The notes under the pieces were generated by a model that saw only the letters and a list, made by a program, of their open reading frames with translations, was not told the origin of the DNA and made no database searches. Source: Sphaerolaimus hirsutus (Eukaryota > Nematoda > Chromadorea > Monhysterida > Sphaerolaimidae). From it: DNA of 64,000 nt. The stretch spans positions 22,111,792 through 22,175,791 of the forward strand of contig OZ038456.1 of the NCBI GenBank assembly GCA_964036195.1, in the 5' to 3' direction. The position numbers and the translations under genes were made by a program. The first letter of the stretch is position 1. Every line of letters starts with the position of its first letter. This document shows positions 33,301-45,000 of the stretch, piece after piece.

Positions 33301-33847
33301 ATCATGAACGTGCGTTGTCCGCGACGCAGCACGATTACTTCTCGACATTCGACCGGCTCGCCAAAGTCGACCAGGTGCCAATTTCTCCAATGGACAAGTG
33401 TGACAAGTTAAGTGGTAAGTGGAGGTGAAGTGGTAAGTGGTGTTAAAAGTTGCGAGTGATAGAGAAGGTGGTATGAGTGTTAGTAACTGACAATCAAATA
33501 TGTTTATTAAAACAATGCAAGGTTTTCTCATAACATGAATTTACTTACCTCACCATAAATAAAAGTTAAAAAATTATTCGGACCGTAGGCTTACCTATGC
33601 CGCTATTTCGTCAGCACACTTGCGTTGTTTTCGCGGTCAGTTTGAGATTTCGTGGACAGTTTTTACACCGACACGGACTGAAGGTTCAGACAGAATCCTG
33701 CTAGTTATTTTACTCAAAGCCATTTAAAATACTTAACAAATCACTTACCACTTTACTTGTCACTTGTCCACTTGAGAAATTGGCCCCAGACCGGTCAACC
33801 AGCTGACCTACGCTGACATTGTCACCATAAGCATGTGTCCCGTTTGA
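27321..33847 (+). CDS. EF-hand protein with neuronal-calcium-sensor/KChIP-like core
   Basis: In-phase exons: 27321-27351 (ATG), 27505-27593, 29121-29223, 29667-29797, 30139-30279, then 30558 to about 30650. After an N-terminal 'SAWDKKLRSALHERIQEA' segment and a Trp-rich stretch comes 'KYFYAVFKQECPSSVMNLED', matching the Cys-Pro first EF-hand of NCS/KChIP proteins. 'FDQDGNEQVTFEE' has Ca ligands at loop positions 1, 3, 5, 7, 9 and 12. Such proteins bind calcium and regulate membrane partners. Later exons 31562-31650, 32108-32227, 32723-32917, 33298-33374 and 33790-33847 (stop) form a second in-phase chain, but the join from the 30558 exon to 31562 is not in phase, so the back half may belong to another transcript. 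The exact family is uncertain; the EF-hand core is firm. Confidence 0.65.
27352..27504 (+). mobile_element. Introner-like element: a 153-bp inverted repeat that is an entire intron
   Basis: Starts at the splice donor with gtgccaatcacagaccctg and ends at the acceptor with cagggtctgtgactgccc then ccag. The two ends are inverted copies. Splicing it out joins 'MYGPQPMPST' in frame to 'GAVAGSAWDKK'. Related sequence recurs at 1966-2145 and 63820-64000. Confidence 0.7.
27641..27847. mobile_element. TA-flanked CCGTATATCC element in an intron
   Basis: TA-CCGTATATCCTCGCACAAG...CAAGGATATACGG-TA, inside the intron after 27593. Confidence 0.7.
27956..28284. mobile_element. Fold-back element with GACGTGAAATG arms
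   Basis: TTAGAGCTCAGCGTCGATTC at the left and its exact reverse complement at the right end. The arms carry repeated GACGTGAAATG. 329 bp, in an intron. Confidence 0.8.
28286..28775. mobile_element. Fold-back element with GCGTAAAATTCCA arms
   Basis: GCTACGATTACAGCTCGGGC at the left and its near-complement at the right. The centre near 28530 is also self-complementary. A close copy with intact ends lies at 57519-58012. Arm frames such as 'MKVDDDTGLQFFM' are not genes. Confidence 0.8.
28790..29050. repeat. Miniature inverted repeat, CACGCGTGGTTCA type
   Basis: 'ggaacggtgccaacc' faces 'ggcacggttccaac'. Same family as 365-1530 and 49960-50200. Confidence 0.55.
29798..30138 (+). other. Intron starting GTGCCAATT with AAGTG palindromic arms
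   Basis: The intron between the phased exons 29667-29797 and 30139-30279 begins gtgccaattgtg. It has 'aagtgataagtgctaag' near the start and 'cttaccacttactacttatc' near the end, so it resembles the element-introns at 27352 and 33375 but is decayed. Confidence 0.45.
30310..30545. repeat. GGCGCC element remnant in an intron
   Basis: GGCGCC-type units ending 'ggcgccattccattac' just before the C-run acceptor tract of the exon at 30558. A left end is not clear. Confidence 0.5.
30910..31465. mobile_element. Inverted-repeat element with 190-bp arms
   Basis: CAGGGGTGGGCATTTTCAG at the left against CTGAAAATGACCAGCCCTG at the right. Arms share 'gatagcttgagctacgg' and 'ccacattttgggtgagttg' in opposed order. 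In an intron of the EF-hand gene. Its middle resembles the core of the element at 10290-12175. Confidence 0.75.
33088..33240. mobile_element. Hairpin miniature element, CACTAGTTGAC type
   Basis: CACTAGTTGACCTCGACACC faces GGTGTCGATGTCAACTAGTG. Decayed relatives lie near 32640-32720, 35010-35215, 41540-41735 and 62445-62640. Confidence 0.7.
33375..33789 (+). mobile_element. Introner-like element: a 415-bp inverted repeat that is an entire intron
   Basis: Starts at the donor with gtgccaatttctccaatgg and ends at the acceptor with gagaaattggccccag. Further in, 'gttaagtggtaagtgg' faces 'cacttaccactttac'. Both splice sites lie in the inverted ends. Removal joins exon 33298-33374 in frame to the last exon 33790-33847. 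Confidence 0.7.
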
Positions 33848-33953
33848 TTTTAATGAAGTCTTGATGCATGACTGATTGATAAAAATGCAATGGTGTTGCT
33901 CAAATTTGTATTCCAAAATTGGCTCGGCTCAAAATATTTTTAATAGTCACCTA

Positions 33954-34342
33954 CCGTATTTCCTCGAAATACCCCCCCCCCCTCTCGAGACCACTATGAA
34001 ACAATCACCCCCCCCCCCCAAATTGAGTGTAAAGAGAACGTACAATACGTACTGCAATTACTGCAGTTTGTGTTTTGCGAAGTGCAGAACACACGTTAAA
34101 ACAATGTCGGAATCACGTTAGAACAGTGTCTATACCATCTACGTACTAATATTAGTCTACAGGAGTCTATACATGTCAGTTATTGATGCATTTTTCTACC
34201 CCAGCGCACATCACAAACAACGATTTTGTACTAGGATTTCAAAAAAGTTCTTGTGAAATAATAACCCCCCTCGAAATACCCCCCCCCCTCGGGAGCACTA
34301 TGAAACAATCACCCCCCCGGGGGGTATTTCGAGGAAATACGG
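33954..34342. mobile_element. TA-flanked CCGTATTTCC element
   Basis: TA-CCGTATTTCCTCGAAATAC...GTATTTCGAGGAAATACGG-TA. Best-preserved member of this family here. Confidence 0.75.
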
Positions 34343-34860
34343 TATATAAAAGTGTCCGTTGACATTTTTTAATTTTCTATGCACTCGACACAATTCAAGC
34401 AGTTTTTGACACTTCTATTCGTTTTCCTTCTTCAATTTCGTGGCTGCAAAAAAGTCAAAAAGTGTACCTTCTAGTGAAGGTGCCCTTCTAATGGAGACCC
34501 ACCCCTCTAAAAGAAGAAATACGGTAAATATGATAAACGCTGATAAAATATGGCTGTGCATAAAGCATCCGTCAACAGAAGAAAACAGAGTGCAGCGCAT
34601 GCTTTGCACAGAATCCTACCGTAATTTTTTGAATAAAATCCTGTGAGAAATTTCGTAATCAATTATTCCATTGTAAAATCGAAATACTTTGATGAGAAAA
34701 CCTGTAAAAGTTTAGTTCATTATTCAGATGGGTTATGGTAGGGTTTCATGCAAAGTGTGATGTCCGCCGAGTATATTTAGAGACAGCAAATACCCAGAGC
34801 CAAAAAATCATGCCAGCCAACCCCCCCCCCCAAAAAAAAAACCCCGGACACAAATAGCAG

Positions 34861-35000
34861 ACTATTTCGCCACTTTCGGAGCGGAAACTCCGATGCGAGT
34901 GAGAAGAAACAGCAAAATGGTGTTCAACATGGCGCCGCCCCATGTTACAGTTACGGATTTCCACAGGAAGAAAAGCATGGCTGAGTTGGCTTCCATGCCG
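34861..35000 (+). other. Exon-like segment of unknown gene
   Basis: An open stretch lies between 'acaaatagcag' and a GTGAGT donor, 140 bp. It translates to a basic segment including 'PMRVRRNSKMVFNM' and 'VTVTDFHRKKSMAEL'. A second frame is also open over much of it and no neighbour exon was found, so this is weak. Confidence 0.25.
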
Positions 35001-35359
35001 GTGAGTTGACAGTGGGAATACACTTTAGTTGACAGTGATATAGTATGTCAACTGGGGCGACTGGTTTCCATTTAGATTTTAGTTGACGGGTCGCGGAACC
35101 GCGTTCAAATGCACATTACCGCATGGTGGAAACTTTTTGCGTCAGTACCTGCGACCTGTCAACCAAAATCTGAATTGACATCGAAACCAGTTGACACTCA
35201 AGTGTGTGTAGCGCTCATGGTCTAAGTTTTGGACTATTGATTAGTTGTATGTTCAGTGGTTTTGTAAAAGTTGATGCCATGTAAATACGATATCACAGGG
35301 CATTTTACGTGTCTATTGACGCTATGGATGACATTTGAAATTTTACAGGGTCCGGGAGT

Positions 35360-35555
35360 GGCACCTGGTGCCAGTTCCGCAAAATGAGAAGTGAAATGGC
35401 AAAGGCGAAGTGAAATGGCAAGCGGAGAAATTACTTTTTTTTGCTTCGCATTTGCCTATTCGCATTTGCCAATTCACTTGCCATTTCACTTCGCCTTTGC
35501 GCTTTTACTTCGCCTTTGCCACTTCTCACTTTTCATTTTGCGGAACTGGCCCCTG
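35360..35555. mobile_element. Palindromic miniature element, TTCCGCAAAATGAGAAGTG type
   Basis: 'ccagttccgcaaaatgag' faces 'cattttgcggaactgg', with AAGTGAAATGGC repeats inside. Relative at 56895-57220. Confidence 0.65.
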
Positions 35556-36239
35556 GTATGCATGAGTTCATCATAAATACGTATTAATTCGGTTGTACTG
35601 GGCAATGAGATTGATAACAATAGAGCTGTGAGAACATAAGTTCACCCCAATTTCCATCACACTGAGACCATGTGAACCCCGCTCAACTAACTCCCTTGCC
35701 AGCACAAATTAAATTACCCAAAAATACCCCCCCCCCCTCAAACGCAGAGTATAGACCACGAAATAGAATCCCCAGAGTATGCAAGCACCATAATGGGGCC
35801 TTTGCTAGATTTGGAGGATCTGATCAATATGTGATTAATCTAATGTTTTAATGGATGGTTGTGTGGGTGGATAAAAGCAACACTTTTTCCGGCCACAAGT
35901 GTTTGAATTTTTTTGATTAACTAAATTTATTCATGTTTTTATGCATATCTTAATGTAGATATCTAGGTTTGAAAAACCGTTTTGCCCTTGTTTTTAATAG
36001 TTTAACAATCGAGAACATTATTTATATGCAATACTTCGTTTAAACTGAACATTCCTCCTCCAGAATAATAAATAGGTGGCTTAATAGGTCTCAGTCAATA
36101 CACAGTAGGGGATTATACGAAAAGCATGGCGGCTACAGTGGCTAATTCTATACAGAGTTTACGTAACACCGCTTACAAGGCATGCTTAATGGGGGAAAAC
36201 AACCGTAAAAAAAACTAGGTAATCCCGACAGCGACAGGC

Positions 36240-37630
36240 AAATAAACACCTTCCCGGTCAGGTCCGGCACCCTATTTTTGATTTCACTCCGGGTGCCCTA
36301 CGGGCGGAGTAGAAAGCTGAAAATGGGGGGTATATAATTGCAACCCCCTCTACGCTGCATCAATGGGGGAGGCCACAGCGACCCGCTACAGGGTGGGTCG
36401 CCGTATACGCAGAGTTTTTTTGGCTTTTTGAGTGTCACGCACAGGTCCGGCACCCACTTTAATTTGCGACACTTCGGATGCCGTACCTCCAGCTGTGGGG
36501 GTGATAAAGAGCTGCAATTTGGGGGGAGTATAGACAACACCCTCCCCTACTATACCCCCTCAGGGCGGCCTCCGGCGACTCACTAAATTCCCGGTTGCCA
36601 CGGTTCAATGTCATTTCATTGAAAAAATAAACTGTCCCATCGGGTCCGTCACTGGTTTCTGGTTCAAAAATGAACACAGTAGTGTAGAAAATGCTCGATT
36701 AATGTGAAATAAAGCGATTAAAGATGCAATTTGATACATGTATCCAAATTGCAAAATGTACCATGCATATCCAAAACTAATTTTATTTTAAAAGTTGAAA
36801 AATCACTCACTTCGCAGGGTCTCTTTTCGAGCAATTTCATTTCATTGAAAAAATCGACTGTCACATTGACATGACGTTAAAAAACATGACCACCCAATAC
36901 ATGGATGACAAATAATTCACTTTTTTTCACAACTTTTTTTTAGACACTAAAGGGAATGGTTTGATGATTAAAGTTATGTAAAGAACCATACCTCTAAAGT
37001 GCCTGCATTGCAAAATTTACTTAGGGGGGAATTTTATGACATCATGATGCCATCATTTCAGGAACAAAAATTTATAACATTTACACTTTGAAATTCCCCC
37101 CAAGTAAATTTTGCAATGCAGGCGTTTTAGAGGTGTGGTTCTTTACATAACTGTAATCATCAACCCCTTCACTTTAAAGTATTGTAAACCAGCTTTTCAA
37201 GTGTCTAATAAAAAAGTTCCAAAAAGTGAATTATTTGTCACCCATCTATTGGGTGGTCCCGGTTTTTTTAGAGAATAAGAGAATATTTTAGAAATTTTTC
37301 ACATTAATCTCACATTTTTGAATAGTGTATAGTAGGGGAGGGGTGTTGGTAACACATCCCCAAAATTTTAGATTTATAGCCCTCCCACAGCTAAATAATC
37401 AGTGGGTGCCGGACCTGTGAGGGACACCTGAAAAGCCAATAAAATTTTTGTACTTATGGCGACCAACACTCTAAAGGGGTCGCCGCGACCCCCCAAATTA
37501 ATGCGAAGTACAGGGGGGTTCCATCAATATTTCCCCCAAGTTTCAGTTTCTGGCGCACCATAGAACTGGAGATAGGATGTCACAAGTGTCATCACAAATA
37601 GGGTGCCGGACGTGACCGGGAAGGTGTTTA
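36240..37630. repeat. Dispersed-repeat cluster with an internal hairpin element
   Basis: 36245-36430 and 37316-37625 belong to the family seen at position 1 and 14243. Between them 36885-37258 is an inverted repeat ('gaccacccaatacatgg' against 'ccatctattgggtggtc'; 'ttgcaaaatttactta' against 'aagtaaattttgcaa'). No gene. Confidence 0.6.
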
Positions 37631-37639
37631 CATAAATGA

Positions 37640-38560
37640 AAACCGAAATTTCCGAAATTGACAATTTATTTTTTTAAACACGAGTTCACCATTTTTGAAC
37701 CCATCAGCAATAACTGACGGACTCCTCATTACGGTCAACTCAAATGGGTTGACAATAGATAAAGCAGAATTGAAAATTCCTATCATTTACTAAATTGTGT
37801 GCAAATGAAGAGCCAGAGCGACAGAAAATATAAGCAAAATCTCTTAAAGGCGCATAGAAACTGCTGTTTTCGAAACAATTCAAATCTGTGTATTCAATGA
37901 TTTACTCAAAATTTATGGTAACAAACAGTGATAATTTTGACCAAAAATTCAAAATCACAGTTCCCATCTCATATTTATACAATGATTATATTTATGTATT
38001 AATTTCTTAATTACCAACAAATCAGTCAATGTACAGATACAATATATTGCCCCAGGATGTGAAACAAAAAAGTAACCCTAGAGAACCCGGAAGAACTTAC
38101 CAACTTAGGGTTGGAAAGATGCCAAAATATATAGAATTTTGCGAATTATTTCACTTTGAAACCCGAATGTCTATAAAAATACGTATCATCCCAACCCTTC
38201 AAGCAAACTTTCAAGTGACGTATTGATATACGATTGTCGTCTAATTACCACTAAATGCGACCCTTAAATTTTGCGATAAAACATCTGAACTTTTCGTCGA
38301 AAAGGCTGGAATTCTGTCCGTGAAATTAAAATTTTCAAGATATAAATGAATAAATACAGTTAAATAGATTGGTGATAGATTAGTTATAGTTAAAACGAGA
38401 ATTGACGCGTTTCGTGACACTCCCACCGATCACATTTTTACAAATCTGTTTAGCAAATTATTCTTTTATTAGTATTTGTTGGCGCTTCGCCAAGTTGCAT
38501 ACCTAACTTGCCCTTAACCGAATACCAATAAGCCACTTTGTGTATTGACCCCCCCAAAAA
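37640..38560. other. AT-rich stretch, nothing recognised
   Basis: One open frame on the plus strand (38029-38226) has no family resemblance and no clear splice borders. No element ends seen. Confidence 0.35.
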
Positions 38561-38565
38561 AAAAG

Positions 38566-39392
38566 TCAATTCGCCATATGCACAATCAACTCATCCTTAT
38601 GTTCAACTTTAATCCCCCTTCTAGCGGCTCTATCGATAGCATCTGCGAGTCGCCTGGCGTTATCGACATTATCGATCGACAATGGCTGCCTCGATAATGC
38701 CTCTGTTATCGACAATTGGTCCCGTAGGAGCGTGGAGGTTGAGTGGGCGGAGCCTAAGATGGGGTTTGTGTGGTTGGATGAGTTTTTTGTTGTGGGTTTG
38801 TTCTTTGAGAGGCTGGAATGAAGGGATGGCAAAAATTATCAATGTCTTTTTATACATGTTCCCGATAATCTTTTTATATATCAAAAGTAGGGTGAAGAAA
38901 ATGAAAAATGTCAATTTTCTGGTTGTGTGTCAATTATGCAACCAATTGTAATGTAACGGCACACAAGACAAGAGGTTCAATAGATAGTTATCAGATGATA
39001 TAGTGATGTGTGACGTTCCAAAATCCAAAGAAGCAAAATGTCAAAATAATCAGATGTAAAGAAATATGTCAAGTGCCCGTGATCATTCGCTATTTACTGT
39101 ACACTTGACAAATCTGCATGACACTTTGAAAGCACCCCCCCCCCCAATTCCCGCTCTACAGCAAAAAAAAACAACAAAAAATATGGCTCACCGGCTGGTC
39201 GCTTCATGGAACTTCCAGCGCGCCCCAATAAAGCTTGATATTTCTCAATTTTTGCCACAAATTCCGCGTGTCTGGCGCGCTCATTTCCCGCCGATGACAC
39301 GTCGATTATATTCGCTTCCGTTTGAGCCAAAATTCGCCGGAGAATGTCCTGGATTGTGGTTCGAGTTACGCCTTTGTACGAATATAAATGCC
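38566..39392 (-). CDS. Last two exons of an unidentified protein
   Basis: Exon 39192-39392 follows 'gcccccag' and ends at a GTGAGC donor. Exon 38566-38702 follows 'gtcgataacag' and ends in TGA. The junction is in phase and creates a Glu, giving a 111-residue C-terminus. It is helical and charged: 'RTTIQDILRRILAQTEANII', 'RARHAEFVAKIEKYQALL', then 'SIDNVDNARRLADAIDRAAR' and the end 'DELIVHMAN'. I do not recognise the family. Upstream exons are not resolved; a candidate near 39976-40045 (minus) does not fit in phase. The plus-strand frame over 39066-39530 is the shadow of this exon. Confidence 0.5.
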
Positions 39393-39439
39393 CTGGGGGC
39401 AATCCCGCTCCCAGTAAAATGTCGAAGTGTCCGAAAATG

Positions 39440-39690
39440 TAAAATGCCCTGGAAAATGTCAATTCAAGGTGTCAAAAGAAATGTAAAATGCCCTGGAAAA
39501 TGTCAATTAAAGGTGTCAAAAGATATGTAAAACGCCCTGGAAAATGTCAATTAAAGGTGTCAAAATAAATGTATAATGCCCTGGAAAATGTCAATTAAAG
39601 GTGTCAAAAGAAATGTAAAATTCCCTGGAAAATGTCAATTCAAGGTGTCAAAACAAATGTAAAATGCCCTGGAAAATGACAAACGAATCT
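39440..39690. repeat. Tandem array, about five to six copies of a 46-bp unit
   Basis: The unit contains 'tgccctggaaaatgtcaatt' then 'aaaggtgtcaaaag'. It continues the left side of an element whose right side (39800-39960) has reversed 'cattttacatgac' repeats; this fills the intron upstream of exon 39192-39392. Confidence 0.8.
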
Positions 39691-40218
39691 ACAAACGAGC
39701 TATCTCGAAATAAATTCCGAACTGTCTTGCAAGTTTGTCATGCACTTGCCTCTTGGGCGTGAGTTCCTCATAAAATCTGGGGCCCGGTTGAAAGAGGACT
39801 TTTACACTTGACAACTTAAATCACATTTTACATGACTTTTTGCACCTTAGGTATGTGATTCTACACGTTTTACACTATACATGACATTTCATACGAGTTT
39901 TCACTGTTTATATTCACATGACATTTTACATGACTTTTTACATTTTACAGTGCTTTCAGTGCCCCCACATTCACCTGTTCTTCATCTGCGGCGCTGCGAA
40001 ACGGTTCTGAACCGGGCGTATTACCTCCAGCAGCGGAAGAGTACCTGAAAGTTATTTATTTTTTGAAAAAAATTAACGTAGAAAGTGCCGACACGTGGGA
40101 AAGAGATATGCATTCAAGGCTGTGTGAAACAGATTTTAAGGTATACTGAAGGGCAGGTTAATATCAACGAGAATTATCTGCTCTATTTGGAATTAGGCAG
40201 ATCATAAGAACTTCTTGT

Positions 40219-40568
40219 AGCGTGAAAAAAAAATTCCCGGCCTTCCCGGCCAACATAAAAATATTCATCAAATACACTCTGCGCGGCGTAATTTCAACAA
40301 GAGACGTATTCCGATCACACGTAATCATTCGCACCGAGCGCTTATCCTTCCACAAACTCTTTGGCACTGAGCCAAAACAAGCTAAACTCTTCCAAAAAGT
40401 CAGTAAAATGCTCAACAACAAAAATACATTGAACCAAACCCTTCATCTTGTTGATAAGGTCTGGAATCTTGTGCGGAATCGCTCGGAACCAGGTGTCTTT
40501 CATCTTCCGCGGGCGGATAACAACACCAGCAAAGTGATCGCAGCATTTTTTCTTTTTTTCCGGTTATC
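40219..40568. other. Open region, strand uncertain
   Basis: A 131-codon plus-strand frame runs through this region and a good GTAAGT donor ends it at 40568. On the minus strand two partial frames are also protein-like ('DTWFRAIPHKIPDLINKMKG'; 'RSVRMITCDRNTSLVEITPR') but are out of frame with each other. No family match from memory. It may hold an exon of the 38.6-kb gene or of an unrelated one. Confidence 0.25.
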
Positions 40569-40656
40569 AGTAAGTGATGTAGAATTGGATACGAGTGGTA
40601 AAATTAATTTGATGTAGATAACAGAGTAATACCGACTTCAAGAAGTTACTCCGGGG

Positions 40657-41236
40657 CAGAGTTGTTAGAATTACTGAACTTTTTTTAAAGTACCGATATG
40701 TAAACGTAAAGTATTTTTTTTACTCACAACAAAGTATAGAAAACGTCAAATACTTTTTTTTACTCGTACGTACGCGTAAATGTGGGTACTTTTTTGTGAG
40801 TGTAGAAACGACTACTTTTCTTCATAGAATGTGTAAAAGCGGCACTTTTTCATACGTGTACAGCACAACGCATGTTTTTCTATAAGCAAATGACAGATTA
40901 TATAGTTTTCAAGGTCTCTTTTTCTAGGAGATAAAAATCATCGTTCTCCCATCCATTGTCTCCACAACCATTTTGATTTGGTTGCGAATTTTGCAAATTT
41001 TTAAAGGCACTACCCCCGCATATCTAAAATATTCAATGGAACAACTTCTGTAAATACATAGCAGTGTACTTACTTTATAAAGATGTCCCACATTGAATTT
41101 TCATAAATACATTTTCCGTACGCGTACGCGTACAAGTGCGTACGGTATTTTTTTGAAAATTATATGTAAATGTATTTACCGCGTACTCGCGTACACGTAT
41201 TTTTCGAGTAAACGTACGTACCTTTTCACAACTCTG
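40657..41236. mobile_element. hAT-like element, GTAAACG subfamily
   Basis: Ends CAGAGTTGTTAGAATTACTG and ...TTTTCACAACTCTG. Flanks ctccgggg and ctccgagg match 7 of 8. Subterminal GTAAACGTAAAG and ACGCGTACGCG repeats. Confidence 0.75.
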
Positions 41237-42013
41237 CTCCGAGGGACAACCACGCAAACTGTTAAAAATAACATGAATTTGTCCAATGCCATGTCAAGTG
41301 ACAAGTAAAAACAAAAAATTCACAGGGCATTTGCCAGGAGCAAATTTCGGTTGCACTCGACAAGCTTGCATTTTACAGGGTGCGAGAATGGCCGATGAAA
41401 AGTAAGGGGCTCATTTTCTATCATCAGTCATTCAAGGGTTATTGCAGTTTGGTAATTAAGAGTTATAAAAACCCGTGTTTATTCACAGAAACAAACAGTC
41501 ACAAAAGGCACACCGTCAGAAGAACGAAAAAAAGTGACCACGCACACTAGTAGTAAAATCATGGAATTTCGGGAAACTCATATGACCGTTTTAAACACAT
41601 TTTAGTTGAGCACAATGAATAGGGTTTTTTCGCCGTCAACTGCAGTTGACAGACTCCTCTTTTTGAAAACTAAATTGATTTCAAAACAGGTTTACAAGTT
41701 TCACAAATGTGTACTAGTGTGCGCAGCGCCAATTTCGCACGGTAGACTGATTATTTTGGTTATTTTACGCAAGTGTTTGAAAAATGGTGATTTTTGGAAT
41801 GACCGAACGCCCACCGCGGAATATTAAATATTAAACAAATTTGAAATATTTGCGCGATTAGTGCCACTCGATTTTTTAAACCAATTTTTACCACGCAGCG
41901 TTCAGTAGATTTCTTTTCGCCCGATTTTTGGTTCCGAATGCAAAAACGTTCAAACCCGGAATGCAAAACTTCAGCGTACCGTGCGTCAAAACGATAAAAA
42001 CGGTTTTCATTTT

Positions 42014-45000
42014 TTACGTAAATTGAGACTCGCAATCAAGATCCAAATGCAAATTAATATCAGATTCCGGTACACTTTTATTGCACGCGGGACATATAAT
42101 TTGGACTGGAGCGGGACAAATAGATGCAGAATGTTCACCGGTATCGGCAGATCTGAAATTTTTGGAAATTTTTTTCCCGGAGTCACGATTGAAAAATATT
42201 TTCAAAAGACTAACAAATCAATATCACAGTTGGAAGACCCTAAAAGACTGCCGGAACCTGGAAAATATTCATCCAATTTTCTCTGATTTTTGGAATCGAT
42301 TTCACTGGTATTCATTGAACTGGCTGGAATAGAAACGTCTCCATAAGAATATCAATTAAAATTTAAAAAATAAAAAACAGCTGAATTTTTGAAAATTTGA
42401 AAAATCACACTGAAACCCACCAGTTTTGCCACTTGCCTCTTTAAGTTTCAACGATTCGTTTTTCTTTTTCTTTTCGCCCTTCCGTTTCGCATAGTCTTCA
42501 GGCTCAGAAATCTGAAAAGTGCATTCAGTTTTCAGACTGAAAATGCTTTTTCAGACAAGACGACAAAAATGTGGACTTGAATAATTAGATGTATTACAAC
42601 TGGGATAAAAATAGTTCACACAATGGATTTTTTTGGAAGAAATCACCGCTCATAATGCTATCCCATGGCTCCACAGCCATTCTATGGCTATATTTAACAT
42701 CACAATATACTGGCAATTGTCTCATCATAAACCTGTATATGTTGACCCACGTTCGGGAGCTCTTCAAAAAAACGTTTTAAACGTTTTTTTCTGTTGTTAA
42801 ACGTGGGTAAAAACATCATTTTTTCCATCCCTAAGGATCATATAGCAATAAGTCACTCCAGGTGGAAATCCCAAGCCCTGTAAAGTCTAACGTAAAGTGT
42901 CAAATGCAAAGTCAAATGTCAAATGTGAAGTAAAGTGTCAAATGTGAAGTAAAGTTTAAAGTAAAATGTCAAATGTAGCGTCAACTGCAAAGTCAGATGT
43001 CAAATGTAAAGTGAAGTGTCAATTGTGTAACCAAATCTTATGTTTTTGTATCCAAATATCATTTTACGACATAAGATTTGGATAACAAAAACACAATATA
43101 TGGATACGAAAAATAAGATTTGGATACACAATTGACAATTTACTTTACATTTGACACTGCATGACAATTGACATTTGACTTTGCATTTGAGTTTACATTT
43201 GACACTTTACTTTACATTTGACACTTTGCATGACAATTGACATTTGACTTTGCATTTGACATTACATTTGACACTTGACATTACACTTAACAGTTTTTGG
43301 GGCCGCCCCCAGTCTAAAAGAACTAAACGACCTTTGTGTAACTGCCGCCACACTCATTTTGATGCTGTCGCCACCAAAAATCGTTGGCACTGGGCGCCCT
43401 GTTCATTGCTCGTTTTACATACCCAAAATAGGGCGCTTTTGACCTGAAAAATAGAAAGGTTCCGTAGGTTCAAATTATAGGTTGCTTGCAGTTTGTCACA
43501 GAGCAACTTGACAATTTATACGAAGAAAATTTTTCGCAGTGGGAACTGGCTCATTGCCAAAATGGCACAGCGAATAAAAAGTGGACAGACGTATCTGGAA
43601 GATATGTATTGGCAAAACCAATTACATAATAAAAGTTAAAAATGATTGAAAAAACTGTCAAAACTCGCATAACCTACAGTCACAATGATTAATTGCATTT
43701 GTGACGATTGACAATGTCACAATTTATCTGAGTATGAAATTGGCCATGTGTCAATGAGTTTTCATGTTTTGTGTCAACAACTGTCTCTTCATGTTTTGTG
43801 ACGAAATCCAATGCGAAACGATATCGAACATTTCTCAATTTAAAAAAAATTACCCACGAAAATTACCTGCAAATTCCGTCGCACCTCCAAACGTGATTCT
43901 TATAATGTCTCACTTCATCGTGGAAACTATGGTAAACGGTGACATTTGTTCCGGTTAGCGAATTGATTCGGTGCATGTGCGCCAGAAAATTTGGACCGTG
44001 CGCAGAGTGATCCTGAAAATTGACAAAAAAATAAAAAAGTTGTTAAAAAAAAAATAATTTTAATACCGTATATCCTCGAATAAGTCCCCCGGGGAGTTAT
44101 TTTTTCGTCACAGCTTTTTGAGGGGGACATAGCTTTTTGAGTTTTGAGTCATAGCTTTTATAAAGATAACATACACAGGGACGTATCCAGGATTTTTGAG
44201 CGGGGGGGGGGGGCTGCTTGTTTACGGGGGCCGGCGAACGGGGGGGCTCAGCCCCCCCCCCTAAAATTTTTTTCCCTATATAAGGGCGGAAAAGCGTTCT
44301 GGCGCTAGCGCCATACAAAGGCGCCACGCCATGGCGCTATTGGCGTTGGCGCCAGCGCCAGGAACCGCTTTATATCTATGGAAATATGCATACATTTGCA
44401 GCGAAATTTGCAAAAATGTGTTCATTTCCAAGGATTTTGGTTTAAAGGGGCCGATCCACTGAAAATACACTGCATGGGGAGGAACTTGCGCGCTTGCGCG
44501 CAAAATTTTTAAGAAACATCGAAAAAAATATAGGAAAAGTTGCAGTTTCCGGTACTTTTTAGGTCTCACCCCGGGAAGGGGGGGGGGGCTGCAGCCCTCC
44601 CCGCCCCCCCCCCCTGGATACGTCCTTGAACATACATAAAAACGTCTGTCATACATGGACTTCATTGTCACCCATTAAAGAGGGGGGAGTTTTTCGAAGG
44701 GGGAGTTTTTTTCCTCAGTCAGCTAACGGGGGGGAGTTATTCGAAAGGGGGGAGTTATTCGAGGTGGGGGACTTAATCGAGGATATACGGTAAAAGGTTT
44801 TTGATAAATACAATGGGACAATTTTTGCAAACCCGGTTGTTCTCAGTGACGAATAGATATGCGTGTATCATTTCATGCTGCGAGTGGGGGAAAAATTTCA
44901 GTCGATAGTTTAAATAATATGGCAAGTGAATTGAGGGTTAAATTTCTTGATATCGGATACAACAATATAAAATTTTGAAAACATATTGAAATCGCCCATT

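Noticed and set aside
39440-39690. Possible CRISPR-like array
   Set aside because: The 46-bp units are continuous tandem repeats without spacers, in a eukaryotic intron.
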